Origin: Bacteroides caecigallinarum
GTDB taxonomy: Bacteria; Bacteroidota; Bacteroidia; Bacteroidales; Bacteroidaceae
Assembly: GCF_016902295.1 (NCBI RefSeq)
Contig: NZ_JACJLQ010000001.1
Span: forward strand, 62,001-126,000
DNA length: 64,000 nucleotides
Reading direction: 5' to 3'
The notes under the pieces were generated by a model, which saw only the letters and a list, made by a program, of their open reading frames with translations, had not been told where the DNA came from and ran no database searches. Positions 1 through 8,249 of the stretch are shown one piece after another (positions within the stretch are counted from its first letter, which is position 1; each line of letters opens with the position of its first letter). A program made the translations under genes and the position numbers.

Positions 1-330
1 TTCCGTGCCGAAGGTAAGCCATGGGAGTTGTGTAAAGGTTTTGATAATTCTGCGGCAATTGGCGACTGGATTGAAATAGAAAAATTCGATAATATACAGA
101 ATATCAATTTTCATCTTGATATTGACGGTAAGACTGTGCAGTCAGGCAATACGCGCGATATGCTTTTGGGAGTTGATAAGATTATTGCGTATGTCAGTCA
201 GTTCTGTACACTGAAAATCGGAGATTTGCTGTTTACCGGAACTCCTGTAGGTGTAGGTCCGGTAAGCATAAACAATCATCTGGAAGGTTATCTTGAAAAC
301 GAAAAAGTTCTTGATTTTTATATACGATGA
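1..330 (+). CDS. Fumarylacetoacetate hydrolase family protein, C-terminal part
   Basis: The gene is cut by the left edge; the frame is open from base 1 (FRAEGKPWELCKGFDNSA). The motif PWELxKGFDNSA, followed by IGDWI, GNTRDMLLGVDKIIAYVSQ and LLFTGTPVGVGP, is typical of the catalytic domain of FAH-family hydrolases, isomerases and decarboxylases that act on 2-keto acids through a divalent metal. The specific substrate cannot be told from this half. The stop codon overlaps the start of ispF (ATGA), so the two are probably translated together. An internal TTG at 28 is not the true start, because family sequence continues upstream of it. Confidence 0.85.
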   Translation, partial: FRAEGKPWELCKGFDNSAAIGDWIEIEKFDNIQNINFHLDIDGKTVQSGNTRDMLLGVDKIIAYVSQFCTLKIGDLLFTGTPVGVGPVSINNHLEGYLENEKVLDFYIR

Positions 331-806
331 AGATAAGGGTAGGATTTGGTTTTGATGTTCACCGCCTTGTGCCGGATAGAGAACTTTGGCTTGGTGGTAT
401 AAAATTGGAACACGAGCTTGGCTTGTTGGGGCATTCTGATGCCGATGTGTTGATTCATGCCATCTGTGACGCTCTTTTGGGGGCTGCCAATATGCGTGAT
501 ATAGGATACCATTTTCCGGATACAGCAGGTGAGTTCAAGAATATTGACAGCAAAATACTCCTTGCGCGTACGGTTAAGCTGATTGCAGGAAAAGGTTATA
601 CTGTAGGTAATATTGACGCGACTGTCTGTGCTGAACGTCCGAAGCTTAAAGCCAGAATACCGGAAATGCAGGAGGTGCTTGCGGATGTTATAGGTATAGA
701 TGTGGATGATGTCTCTATTAAGGCTACCACTACAGAAAAGTTGGGCTTTACCGGTCGTGAAGAGGGTATATCTGCCTACGCTACTGTGCTTATAGAAAAA
801 AAATAA
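327..806 (+). CDS. ispF: 2-C-methyl-D-erythritol 2,4-cyclodiphosphate synthase
   Basis: IspF converts CDP-ME 2-phosphate to the cyclic diphosphate MEcPP, a step in the non-mevalonate isoprenoid pathway. It is a cytosolic trimer. The 159-residue length matches the family. Metal ligands Asp10 and His12 (FDVH) and His44 are present, as are the GHSDADV segment (35-41), FPDT (63-66) and the C-terminal TTTEKLGFTGR signature (about 134-144). The start overlaps the stop of the upstream FAH-family gene. Another gene of the same pathway, dxs, lies elsewhere in this window at 45605-47509 on the other strand. Confidence 0.97.
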   Translation: MKIRVGFGFDVHRLVPDRELWLGGIKLEHELGLLGHSDADVLIHAICDALLGAANMRDIGYHFPDTAGEFKNIDSKILLARTVKLIAGKGYTVGNIDATVCAERPKLKARIPEMQEVLADVIGIDVDDVSIKATTTEKLGFTGREEGISAYATVLIEKK

Positions 807-824
807 GATTTTGTTTAGGCTGAA

Positions 825-886
825 AAAACGCGGTCACGTTTTGATTAAAACACGGTCATGTTTTAATCAAAACGTGACCGCGTTTT
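825..886. terminator. Perfect 27-bp inverted repeat between convergent ispF and menA
   Basis: Arms at 825-851 and 860-886 are exact reverse complements around an 8-base loop. The left arm begins with an A run and the right arm ends with a T run, so it can terminate transcription in both directions. It lies between the stop codons of two convergent genes. The arms are much longer than an ordinary terminator stem. Confidence 0.8.
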
Positions 887-999
887 ATTTAAGTTTCGCA
901 GGTACAAATCCTTATATCCGGAGTGATTCTCTTATTGCGCTGTAATTCAATAAGTTATTGGCGAGTTCAAAAATTTTCCCCGGACATCAATAATGTGGC

Positions 1000-1887
1000 T
1001 TATAATATCAGTCCCAATGTTAGCATTATTCCGAATATCAGCATGTTTCTGGATGTTTCACCGAGAATCATATTCAACGCTTTTCCCTTATTTATTTTTG
1101 CCATTTTGAAAGTTGTCAGAATATGCATTACCAGATAAAACTGCGGAAGCAGTACTGCGTATAATTTCCCTAAGGTAAGGAAGTAGAAACAAAGCCAGCA
1201 TGCGAAAAGTCCTAACAGGAAATATAATATCAGTCCCGCTCTTGCTCCTAATCTTACTACAATTGTTTTTTTACCGCTTATTGCATCCTGCTCTCTGTCG
1301 CGGAAGTTGTTTATCATCAATAATGTATCTATGATAAGTCCGCAGGCAAGTGAAGCTATTGTAACGGATGTGTTCCAGTCGTGCGCCATCACATAATATG
1401 TGCATCCTACAGGTACAAAACCGAAGAATACAAGTACGAGTAAATCCCCCCATCCATGGTATGCAAGCGGATAAGGTCCTGCCGTGTACAGGAATGCGAA
1501 AATCATGCATGCAACGCCTACGGGAATTAATTCCCACCCTCCAAAGTTCAGAAGCGATAAACCTGTTATACCGGCCAAGACGGTGGTAACGGCTATACCG
1601 GTCTTCATTGCCTTTGGCGAAATCCATCCTTGTGCGCAGGCGCGTTCAGGTCCCAGTCTGTCTTCTCTGTCGGTCCCTTTCAGATAGTCGAAAAGGTCGT
1701 TGATGAAGTTTGCGTCTATCTGCATCAGAAACGCGAAAATGAAACACAGAACTGCAGGGGCAGTTTGAAAATGTCCGTATGCGAAAGCTAAGGCGCAGCC
1801 AATCATTACCGGTATGGCGGCTCCGGTAAGTGTCTTTGGGCGTGCCGCCAGTATCCATGCCTTTATTGAATTGGTTTTTACTGTCAT
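1000..1887 (-). CDS. menA: 1,4-dihydroxy-2-naphthoate polyprenyltransferase
   Basis: MenA attaches the polyprenyl chain to 1,4-dihydroxy-2-naphthoate, the membrane step of menaquinone synthesis. The 295-residue protein shows UbiA-superfamily features: a run of hydrophobic helices, the first aspartate-rich motif NDLFDYLKGTD at about 63-73, and a second one (NNFRDREQDAISGKKT) at about 193-208. The N-terminal WILAARPKTLTGAAIPV is characteristic of MenA rather than UbiA or chlorophyll synthases. It is monocistronic as far as can be seen, and divergent from the metallophosphoesterase gene. Menaquinone is the electron acceptor expected for the complex I encoded at 33-43.6 kb. Confidence 0.94.
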   Translation of the reverse strand: MTVKTNSIKAWILAARPKTLTGAAIPVMIGCALAFAYGHFQTAPAVLCFIFAFLMQIDANFINDLFDYLKGTDREDRLGPERACAQGWISPKAMKTGIAVTTVLAGITGLSLLNFGGWELIPVGVACMIFAFLYTAGPYPLAYHGWGDLLVLVFFGFVPVGCTYYVMAHDWNTSVTIASLACGLIIDTLLMINNFRDREQDAISGKKTIVVRLGARAGLILYFLLGLFACWLCFYFLTLGKLYAVLLPQFYLVMHILTTFKMAKINKGKALNMILGETSRNMLIFGIMLTLGLIL

Positions 1888-1910
1888 AATCTTTTTTCTT
1901 GAATATGCCG

Positions 1911-1918
1911 CAAAGTTA
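1911..1918 (-). promoter_or_regulatory. Bacteroidales -7 box for menA
   Basis: On the minus strand the sequence is TAACTTTG, an exact match to the TAnnTTTG consensus, 24 bases upstream of the menA start. No convincing -33 TTTG is present at the expected spacing. Confidence 0.5.
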
Positions 1919-1931
1919 GTATATAAAATGC

Positions 1932-1939
1932 TACTTTTG
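1932..1939 (+). promoter_or_regulatory. Bacteroidales -7 box for the phosphoesterase gene
   Basis: TACTTTTG matches TAnnTTTG and lies 25 bases before the start codon at 1965. It is divergent from, and only 13 bases away from, the menA -7 box. Confidence 0.5.
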
Positions 1940-1964
1940 TGTAAAAACAGATTTAATATTCATT

Positions 1965-2807
1965 ATGAGGATTCTGAAGTTTATTGTTTTTTTATTGATT
2001 GCGGCTGTGTTGCTCTTGTCTTCGTGCGCAACAGCTTCTTTCTCAAAATATAAAGGTATAGGGCGTATAAAGACATATCGTGTATCGTCCTCTGATTTAC
2101 CGCCTTCATTCGACGGTTTCCGTATGGCTTTTGCAACCGATTTTCATTATGAAAGCCGCTTTTCGCATAAACGCCTCCAGTCTTTGGTCGATGCGCTTCG
2201 TTCGTTGGATGCCGACATACTCCTTCTTGGAGGCGATTATAGGGGACGTAATGGCGGCGATGTGGATGAGCTGTTCGCGGCCTTAAGCCGTGTTGATACG
2301 AGGTATGGTACGTATGCCGTAATGGGTAATCACGAGCGTGGCGAAAACGATACGTTAGTCCGTAAAGCTATGGCTGAAACAGGGGTAAAGCTGTTGGAAC
2401 ACACGACTGATACGATAGTGAACGGAGATGATTTTATATTGATTACCGGTATAAGAAATCCTTTTGATCTGAAACGAAACAGCGTTTCACCTACATTGTC
2501 GCTGAAACCGGACGATTTTGTCGTCATGCTTACTCATACTCCAGATTACGCGGAAGATACAGATATTGGTAATACGGACTTGGCTTTGGCCGGACATACA
2601 CATGGCGGGCAAGTGAGTTTCTTCCGAAGGTGGGCTCCGGCAAAGTTCTCAAAATACGGAAATCGTTTTCTTACCGGCATGAAACATAACTCGGCAGGAA
2701 TACCGATAATAATAAGTAACGGATTGGGCACATCGCGCAAGGATGTACGGCTTTTCACCCCGAGCGAGGTTGTACTTGTTGTCCTTGAAGTATCGGAAGG
2801 CAAATAA
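1965..2807 (+). CDS. Calcineurin-like metallophosphoesterase, lipoprotein
   Basis: This 280-residue protein carries the metallophosphoesterase metal motifs in order: DFH (Asp59, His61), GGD (89-91), GNHE (121-124), LTH (His191) and GHTHGGQ (210-216). The closest recognisable subgroup is the YaeI/YkuE-like phosphodiesterases. The N-terminus is hydrophobic and ends in a lipobox (LLSSC, Cys21), so the enzyme is predicted to be membrane-anchored and to act in the periplasm or at the surface. The substrate is unknown; related proteins have been linked to lipid A or UDP-sugar hydrolysis, but nothing here decides that. Confidence 0.88.
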   Translation: MRILKFIVFLLIAAVLLLSSCATASFSKYKGIGRIKTYRVSSSDLPPSFDGFRMAFATDFHYESRFSHKRLQSLVDALRSLDADILLLGGDYRGRNGGDVDELFAALSRVDTRYGTYAVMGNHERGENDTLVRKAMAETGVKLLEHTTDTIVNGDDFILITGIRNPFDLKRNSVSPTLSLKPDDFVVMLTHTPDYAEDTDIGNTDLALAGHTHGGQVSFFRRWAPAKFSKYGNRFLTGMKHNSAGIPIIISNGLGTSRKDVRLFTPSEVVLVVLEVSEGK

Positions 2808-2866
2808 TTATGATATGATTGGCAATATTTAATGAGTAAAATAAATATAGGAAAGATTTTACTTCT

Positions 2867-2874
2867 TATTTTTG
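2867..2874 (+). promoter_or_regulatory. Possible -7 box for the 2897 gene
   Basis: TATTTTTG matches the TAnnTTTG consensus 23 bases before the ATG at 2897. Confidence 0.4.
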
Positions 2875-2896
2875 CACCGCGATAGATGATGCTATA

Positions 2897-4201
2897 ATGT
2901 TCAACCGTTTTATTAGGACAATTTTTACGATGAAAACATCAGTAGTAGGTTACCTGGCTGCGATTGCGGCTTTTTTATTCATTCCTGTGGAAGACGTTTT
3001 CCCGCAGAGAATGTCGCAGCTTATTTATGCAGAGGATACAACATTTTCTGCAAATGAGGTACGTGAGTTGAAGTTGCGATTCAGGAACCTGAATTTTTTC
3101 CGCAATAATGAATATAAGGGAAATCTTGTAAAAGGCTATACACTTCCTGGTTTGTGGATTTTGCCTACTGTCTCGTATCAGCCTTTGAGAAACCTGAAGG
3201 TCGAGGCAGGAGCGTATATGTTGCGGTATTGGGGAGGGAACAGATATCCTAACACTCATTATATTAACTTGCCCGGATATGATAATGAATATACTCAGAG
3301 CGCGTTTCATGCGGTTCCTTTTTTCAGGGTTCATTATGCCCCACTTCCAGGCATGGCTTTGGTGCTGGGTAATATTTACGGGCAGAATAATCATAGTCTG
3401 ATAGAGCCACTGTATAATAAGGAGTTGGCAATGACTGCCGATCCTGAAGCCGGTGTGCAGTTCTTGTGGAATACCCGTCATTTTAATCTTGATATGTGGA
3501 TAAACTGGGAGAGCTTTATTTTTCAGGGCGATGACAAGCAGGAGGAGTTTACTTACGGAATATCTTCGCGCATAAAGACTGCAAACGAATATTTGGACGA
3601 AGGAAATGTTCATTTTTATGTACCGTTGCAGTTGCTTTTCAAACATCAGGGTGGTGAAATAAATACTTCGGCTGCCATTCGTGGTGTGAAAACATGGCTT
3701 AATGCTGCGGCTGGTTTTGGCTTTGATATAAAAATGCCGTTCAGAAATTTCAGCAAGCTCAATTTTGAAGCTGATGCTGCGTATTATGCCCAGCAGAAAG
3801 GGGAGGCTTTTCCTTTTGACAAGGGTTTTGGAATATATGGGAAGTTGGGAGCCGATATGCGGAACTTCCGTCTGAATGCCGGATATTGGCAGTGTCATAA
3901 TTTTGTATCCTTGATGGGCGATCCTTTGTTTGGCGCGGTATCAATGGCATATTCAGGACAGACTTATAAGAATCCTAAGACAGTATATTTGAGCCTGGAA
4001 TATTCACATAAGATAGGGAAGGGGTTTGCTTTGGGTGTACATGCTGATGTATATAATACTTTTGCTGCCGATACAAAAAATACTGTTTCGCTCGAAGACG
4101 GTACAACCGAAATAACATTTACCAGAGTACCTAATTCTATAAGTTTTCTGGCGGGGGTATATCTCAGAACTGATTTCAGTTTTCTGATAAAACGATTCTG
4201 A
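2897..4201 (+). CDS. Unrecognised exported protein, probable outer-membrane beta-barrel
   Basis: I do not recognise a named family. The 434-residue protein starts with a hydrophobic export signal. Translation could begin at 2897 or, giving a more ordinary signal peptide (MKTSVVGYLAAIAAFLF), at the in-frame ATG at 2930. The rest has many short alternating polar/hydrophobic, aromatic-rich strands such as LKVEAGAYMLRYWGG and FLAGVYLRTDFSFLIKRF, and ends in phenylalanine, as many outer-membrane barrels do. It follows the phosphoesterase gene by 89 bases with its own possible promoter. No function is assigned. Confidence 0.7.
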   Translation: MFNRFIRTIFTMKTSVVGYLAAIAAFLFIPVEDVFPQRMSQLIYAEDTTFSANEVRELKLRFRNLNFFRNNEYKGNLVKGYTLPGLWILPTVSYQPLRNLKVEAGAYMLRYWGGNRYPNTHYINLPGYDNEYTQSAFHAVPFFRVHYAPLPGMALVLGNIYGQNNHSLIEPLYNKELAMTADPEAGVQFLWNTRHFNLDMWINWESFIFQGDDKQEEFTYGISSRIKTANEYLDEGNVHFYVPLQLLFKHQGGEINTSAAIRGVKTWLNAAAGFGFDIKMPFRNFSKLNFEADAAYYAQQKGEAFPFDKGFGIYGKLGADMRNFRLNAGYWQCHNFVSLMGDPLFGAVSMAYSGQTYKNPKTVYLSLEYSHKIGKGFALGVHADVYNTFAADTKNTVSLEDGTTEITFTRVPNSISFLAGVYLRTDFSFLIKRF

Positions 4202-4208
4202 TATAAAC

Positions 4209-4239
4209 AAAAAAGGCTCACTGGAAAGTGAACCTTTTT
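4209..4239. terminator. Bidirectional terminator
   Basis: Arms 4210-4221 and 4228-4239 pair over 12 bases with one mismatch, flanked by A and T runs. It lies between the stop of the exported-protein gene and the 3' end of the convergent tRNA-Asn. Confidence 0.75.
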
Positions 4240-4240
4240 G

Positions 4241-4314
4241 CTCTTCAGGTTGGACTTGAACCAACGACCCTCTGATTAACAGTCAGATGCTCTAACCGAC
4301 TGAGCTACTGAAGA
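4241..4314 (-). tRNA. tRNA-Asn (GTT)
   Basis: On the minus strand the 74-base cloverleaf has acceptor TCTTCAG pairing with CTGAAGA, discriminator G, a D arm with AGTCGGTTA loop, anticodon stem TCTGA/TCAGA around CTGTTAA, and T loop TTCAAGT. The anticodon GTT reads Asn codons. CCA is not encoded. The flank between it and the protease gene (4315-4567) is AT-rich and holds only its promoter. Confidence 0.96.
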
Positions 4315-4337
4315 AGGTTATTTTCTCGATTGCGGTG

Positions 4338-4369
4338 CAAAGATACGACGATGTTTTGAATTGTGCAAT
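4338..4369 (-). promoter_or_regulatory. Promoter of tRNA-Asn
   Basis: On the minus strand, TATCTTTG (4338-4345) is an exact -7 match. ATTG (4366-4369) sits 20 bases upstream in the -33 position. Confidence 0.55.
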
Positions 4370-4567
4370 AGCTTTAGCGAAAAAAAATATAAAAAAATTT
4401 CTTTTGTCTTTCCCCTATGGTGTTTCTGAGCATGTTTGTAATATGTATCTTCCTTTCCTTGACGAAATTAAGTTAAATATTAGATATTTTCTCTTGTATG
4501 AAGCAGAATAATGCTTTTCTTTGCAAATCGTATTTATGGACACATAATATTATTACTTAATAAAGAT

Positions 4568-6265
4568 ATGAATACAAAAAGAACTCTAATTGCAGCTTTT
4601 GCTGTTCTGATAGGTTTTGGACTTGTTAGCTTTAAAGGAGATGACCGTAATTTCAAAATATCAAAAAATCTGGATTTGTTCAATTCCATATTTAAGGAAC
4701 TGGACCTGTTTTATGTTGACACCATTGATGTGGAAAAGATGATTCAGAATGGTGTTAATGGTATGTTGGCGCTAACCGATCCATATACAGAATATTATCC
4801 TGAGGAAGAAGTGAGCAGCCTTAAAGAAATGATTACAGGGAAATATGGAGGTATAGGATCTGCAATCAGATATTATGAGGCTTACGATCGTATAGTCGTT
4901 GTTGAACCTACTGAAGGTATGCCGGCTGCCGAGGCCGGAGTTAAGGCTGGGGATATTATACTCGAAGTTGGAGGGAAGGAGATGCTTCGTGGCGAAATGA
5001 AACCCCAGGAATTTTCAAGTAAGGTGAGCGAAGCTTTGCGCGGCGAGCCAGGGACTTCTTTTGTTCTTAAAGTACTTCGTCCTATGCAGAACGACAGTAC
5101 CGAGATGGAGTTCAAGATTACTCGAAAGAATATACGTACAAATCCTGTGACGTATCATGGAATGGTGCGCGACAGTATAGGATATATAGCTCTCAACGGA
5201 TTTACTGACAACTGTTCTAAGGATTTTAAGAAGGCTTTTATAGAGTTGAAGCAGAATGGAGCGAAATCGCTCATTATTGATTTGAGAAATAATGGCGGCG
5301 GCTCATTGCCCGAGGCTGTTGATATAGTAGGGATGTTTGTCCCAAAAGGTCAGCAAGTGGTTTATACAAAAGGAAAAATCAAGCAGGCGGATAATTCGTT
5401 CAATACCCGTTTTGAGCCTGTGGATACTGAGATTCCTCTGGTCGTACTTGTAAATGGCTCGTCCGCTTCTGCTTCAGAAATTCTGAGCGGTTCGCTTCAG
5501 GACCTTGACCGTGCGGTAATAGTAGGCAGCCGTACATACGGCAAAGGACTTGTACAAACTACACGTCCACTGCCTTATAACGGGACTCTTAAGGTTACAA
5601 CATCTAAATATTATATTCCAAGTGGAAGATGTATTCAGGCTATTGATTACTCAAAGAAAAATGCTGATGGTTCTGTAGCCCGTACACCGGACAGCTTGAC
5701 AAATGTTTTTCATACCGCTATCGGCCGTGAAGTACGTGATGGTGGTGGAATTCGTCCTGACATTGAGGTTAAGGCTCCTAAATTCCCTAACATTATCTTC
5801 TATCTTATGAATGAGGACCTTGTGTTCGATTATGCCACACAGTATTGTTGGACTCATCAGGCTCCGGCTTCGGTCGCTGATTTCAAATTGACAGACGAAG
5901 ATTATGAGGCATTCAAGAATCTGGTGAAATCACGCAATTTCACTTACGACCGCCAAAGCGAGAAGATGCTTAAATCGTTGAAGGAAATGGCTGAGTTCGA
6001 AGGTTATATGGATGAAGCGAAAGAGGAATTTGCTGCTCTCGAGAAAAAATTGAACCATAATCTTGAGAGGGATCTTGATACATTCAAAAAGCAAATAAGT
6101 GAATATTTGTCGCAGGAAATCATAACAAGATATTTCTATCAGCGAGGAGCCGCTATGGAGCGTTTGAAAGGTGATGCCGATCTTGAAAGTGCGATTGAGG
6201 TTCTTCAGAATAAGGATGAATATAATAAGATACTTTCTGTAACAGAAGATACCCAGACAAAATAA
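4568..6265 (+). CDS. S41 family C-terminal processing protease (CtpA/Prc type)
   Basis: This is a carboxyl-terminal processing serine protease expected in the periplasm. From the ATG at 4568 it is 565 residues with a hydrophobic export signal at about 6-21. An earlier ATG at 4511 would add 19 residues ahead of the signal and is less likely. A PDZ domain lies at about 90-170 (GGIGSAI to LKVLRP). The catalytic Ser301 is in the SASE motif, and Lys326 (YGKG) lies 25 residues downstream, the same spacing as Ser430/Lys455 of E. coli Tsp. The C-terminal 150 residues are charged and helical. It is convergent with the AraC gene. Confidence 0.93.
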   Translation: MNTKRTLIAAFAVLIGFGLVSFKGDDRNFKISKNLDLFNSIFKELDLFYVDTIDVEKMIQNGVNGMLALTDPYTEYYPEEEVSSLKEMITGKYGGIGSAIRYYEAYDRIVVVEPTEGMPAAEAGVKAGDIILEVGGKEMLRGEMKPQEFSSKVSEALRGEPGTSFVLKVLRPMQNDSTEMEFKITRKNIRTNPVTYHGMVRDSIGYIALNGFTDNCSKDFKKAFIELKQNGAKSLIIDLRNNGGGSLPEAVDIVGMFVPKGQQVVYTKGKIKQADNSFNTRFEPVDTEIPLVVLVNGSSASASEILSGSLQDLDRAVIVGSRTYGKGLVQTTRPLPYNGTLKVTTSKYYIPSGRCIQAIDYSKKNADGSVARTPDSLTNVFHTAIGREVRDGGGIRPDIEVKAPKFPNIIFYLMNEDLVFDYATQYCWTHQAPASVADFKLTDEDYEAFKNLVKSRNFTYDRQSEKMLKSLKEMAEFEGYMDEAKEEFAALEKKLNHNLERDLDTFKKQISEYLSQEIITRYFYQRGAAMERLKGDADLESAIEVLQNKDEYNKILSVTEDTQTK

Positions 6266-6281
6266 TAAATCGGTAGATATG

Positions 6282-6311
6282 GTTAGCGTAACATGTGAGC
6301 GTTGCGCTAAC
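6282..6311. terminator. Weak hairpin between convergent genes
   Basis: Arms 6282-6292 and 6301-6311 pair over 11 bases with one mismatch. There is no clear T tract, so terminator function is uncertain. Confidence 0.35.
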
Positions 6312-6337
6312 TTTGTAATGGAGCTATGGGAAAAGTA

Positions 6338-7207
6338 TCATAGCTCGAGTATTTTCTTTCTATACTCTGTGGGGGTTACTCCGGTGACAGCCTTGAAGCA
6401 TCTGTTGAAATGTACTGCCGACTCAAAACCACATTCCATGCTTATCTCCAAAATATTGAAACGGTCATCTGCCAAAAGCTTACATGCATATCCTATTCTC
6501 ATGTCAGTGATGTACTGTTTCAGTGTCTTGCCGGTATTGTCCTTAAAATATCTGCAAAATGCCGAGGGATTCATGGCGGCATACGATGCTATTTCGTCAA
6601 GTGTGATATTGCCGGTGTATTTCTTGTTTAAATATGCAATAATCTTTTCTATTTTTTTGTTTTTGAATTCGGCTGGTACCGGATTGTAGTTGGGCGAGGC
6701 GGCAAATTCTCTTTTCCTTATCATTGATAGCGACTGCAACAGGCGTAGGAATGATATAATCTGTTCCATTCCTTCAGTTTCCGGTATCTGTTTCAGTAGT
6801 GTCGCTATCTCAGGTTTGTTCTTTATGGAAATTTTTACTCCTCTGTTCGACTCGTTTAGAAGATTGTTTATGTTGGTAAACTGTACGTAGTGGGCGAATG
6901 AATATTGCATAAAATCTTTTTCGAACTGTATAATCGCTCCGTTTACTCTCAGGCTTTCGTCGTTATCATATTCCGGAGGATTCTGCATGCAGTGTGGCAG
7001 TGATGAACCGAACAGCAGCAATGTCTCGTCTGTATAATCTATGATTCCGTCACCTATTATGCATTGTCCGAATCCTTTTTCCACATAAAGTATCTCATAT
7101 TCGCCATGGAAATGCCACGGGTAAGTGAACGATTTATAATCGTAAGCTCTTGCCTTTATAGGGTTTGAGTCGGATATGTAGAGTTGTTCGTTTACTATCT
7201 TTTTCAT
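6338..7207 (-). CDS. AraC-family regulator with cupin sensor, probable hexuronate operon regulator
   Basis: The protein has about 289 residues from the ATG at 7207. The N-terminal half is a cupin-like ligand-binding region (WHFHGEYEILYVEKG, then PHCMQN). The C-terminal 100 residues form two helix-turn-helix motifs (LDEIASYAAMNPSAFCRYFK and ILEISMECGFESAVHFNRCF), ending with the VTGVTPTEYR signature. A longer start at 7258 is unlikely because a -7 promoter box lies inside that extension. The gene is divergent from the glucuronate operon, so it probably senses a uronate or its metabolite and controls that operon; this is inferred from position. Confidence 0.9.
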   Translation of the reverse strand: MKKIVNEQLYISDSNPIKARAYDYKSFTYPWHFHGEYEILYVEKGFGQCIIGDGIIDYTDETLLLFGSSLPHCMQNPPEYDNDESLRVNGAIIQFEKDFMQYSFAHYVQFTNINNLLNESNRGVKISIKNKPEIATLLKQIPETEGMEQIISFLRLLQSLSMIRKREFAASPNYNPVPAEFKNKKIEKIIAYLNKKYTGNITLDEIASYAAMNPSAFCRYFKDNTGKTLKQYITDMRIGYACKLLADDRFNILEISMECGFESAVHFNRCFKAVTGVTPTEYRKKILEL

Positions 7208-7234
7208 TGTGAGTCTCAAGATTTGCCTTAGATG

Positions 7235-7242
7235 CAAATATA
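7235..7242 (-). promoter_or_regulatory. -7 box for the AraC gene
   Basis: On the minus strand the sequence is TATATTTG, an exact consensus match 28 bases upstream of the start at 7207. It supports that start over the one at 7258. Confidence 0.5.
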
Positions 7243-7290
7243 CGTAAATATCTTGCAAAAATATGTCTGTATACTTATTTCTTTCTGTAG

Positions 7291-7298
7291 TATTTTTG
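7291..7298 (+). promoter_or_regulatory. -7 box for the glucuronate operon
   Basis: TATTTTTG matches TAnnTTTG, 29 bases before the SDR start. A weak TCTG at 7266-7269 is at about the -33 position. The AraC binding site would be expected in 7208-7290. Confidence 0.5.
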
Positions 7299-7326
7299 CA
7301 TTGAAAAAAAATTAAAACTTATATAT

Positions 7327-8142
7327 ATGAATAACATGTTTGATATTGCCGGAAAAGTGGCGGTCGTTACCGGTGGTTCCGGAGTTTTGGGTAGTAATAT
7401 AGCTGAAGGTCTTTTGAAAGCCGGAGCTAAAGTCATAATCATTGGTGCCCATCAGGATAGGGTAGATGCCGCATTGGAACGTCTTAAAGCGGTGAGTGAA
7501 AATGTCGCAGGAACTGTTTGCAATGTACTCGACATCGAAAGCCTTCGTTCTGTAAAAGACACTGTACTTTCAAAATGGGGACGTGTGGACTTCCTTATCA
7601 ATGCTGCGGGTGGTAACATTCCTGGCGGTACACTTACTGTTGACCAGAATATCTTCGATATGAAGGTTGAAGACCTTAACAAGGTGGTTGATCTTAATCT
7701 TAACGGAACAGTTTATCCATGTCTCGTATTTGGTGAAATTATGGCAAAACAGCAGAGTGGAGTTATCGTTAACGTTTCGTCTATGGCCGCTTACGAATCT
7801 ATTACTCGTGTACCAGGCTATTCAATGGCAAAGAGCGCTGTTGAAAACTTCACTCGCTGGATGGCTCAGGAAATGGCTATCAAGTTCAGCGAAAAGATTC
7901 GTGTAAACGCTATTGCTCCAGGATTCTTTATCGGAAACCAGAACCGCGCTATTCTGATTAACCCTGACGGTTCGCTCACAGAACGCAGTAAGAAGGTTAT
8001 CGCCAAGACTCCGATGAGACGATTTGGTGATATCTCTGAATTGAATGGTGCCGTACAGTTCCTGTGCAGTGATGCTGCAAGCTTTATCACTGGTGCTACA
8101 TTGGCAATAGATGGTGGTTTCAGCGCATTTAGTGGAGTATAA
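7327..8142 (+). CDS. SDR-family D-mannonate oxidoreductase / fructuronate reductase
   Basis: This 271-residue short-chain dehydrogenase has the Rossmann motif TGGSGVLG (15-22), NAAG (92-95), catalytic Ser151/152, and YSMAK with Tyr165 and Lys169. Its position ahead of uxuA, and its similarity in pattern to the YjmF-type enzymes, suggest the step D-fructuronate + NADH to D-mannonate. It would thus replace the unrelated long-chain UxuB of enterobacteria. It is the first gene of the operon. The assignment of substrate rests on context; the SDR fold is certain. Confidence 0.85.
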   Translation: MNNMFDIAGKVAVVTGGSGVLGSNIAEGLLKAGAKVIIIGAHQDRVDAALERLKAVSENVAGTVCNVLDIESLRSVKDTVLSKWGRVDFLINAAGGNIPGGTLTVDQNIFDMKVEDLNKVVDLNLNGTVYPCLVFGEIMAKQQSGVIVNVSSMAAYESITRVPGYSMAKSAVENFTRWMAQEMAIKFSEKIRVNAIAPGFFIGNQNRAILINPDGSLTERSKKVIAKTPMRRFGDISELNGAVQFLCSDAASFITGATLAIDGGFSAFSGV

Positions 8143-8149
8143 ATTTAAG

Positions 8150-8248
8150 TTCTTTAGTTTTTAAGTTTTTTAGTTTGTTTATGTTCACAAATCTACAAAC
8201 TTACAAACTTTTAAACTTACAAACTTACAAACTCAAAAACTCATAATC
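8150..8248. repeat. Intra-operon AT-rich hairpin repeat (SDR-uxuA gap)
   Basis: A left arm built of AAGTTTTTTAG-type words (about 8150-8177) is followed by a short centre and a right arm of repeated ACAAACTT words (about 8190-8232). The arms are imperfectly complementary. The same design recurs at 11004-11114, 34697-34802, 38241-38400 and 56566-56645. Confidence 0.65.
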
Positions 8249-8249
8249 T

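Noticed and set aside
2975-3898. Minus-strand open frame of 307 codons opposite the exported-protein gene
   Set aside because: Composition is unlike a protein gene and no start signal exists; the plus-strand gene has a signal peptide and beta-strand pattern.
6279-6689. Plus-strand frame of 136 codons opposite the AraC gene
   Set aside because: It overlaps the conserved helix-turn-helix coding region on the other strand.
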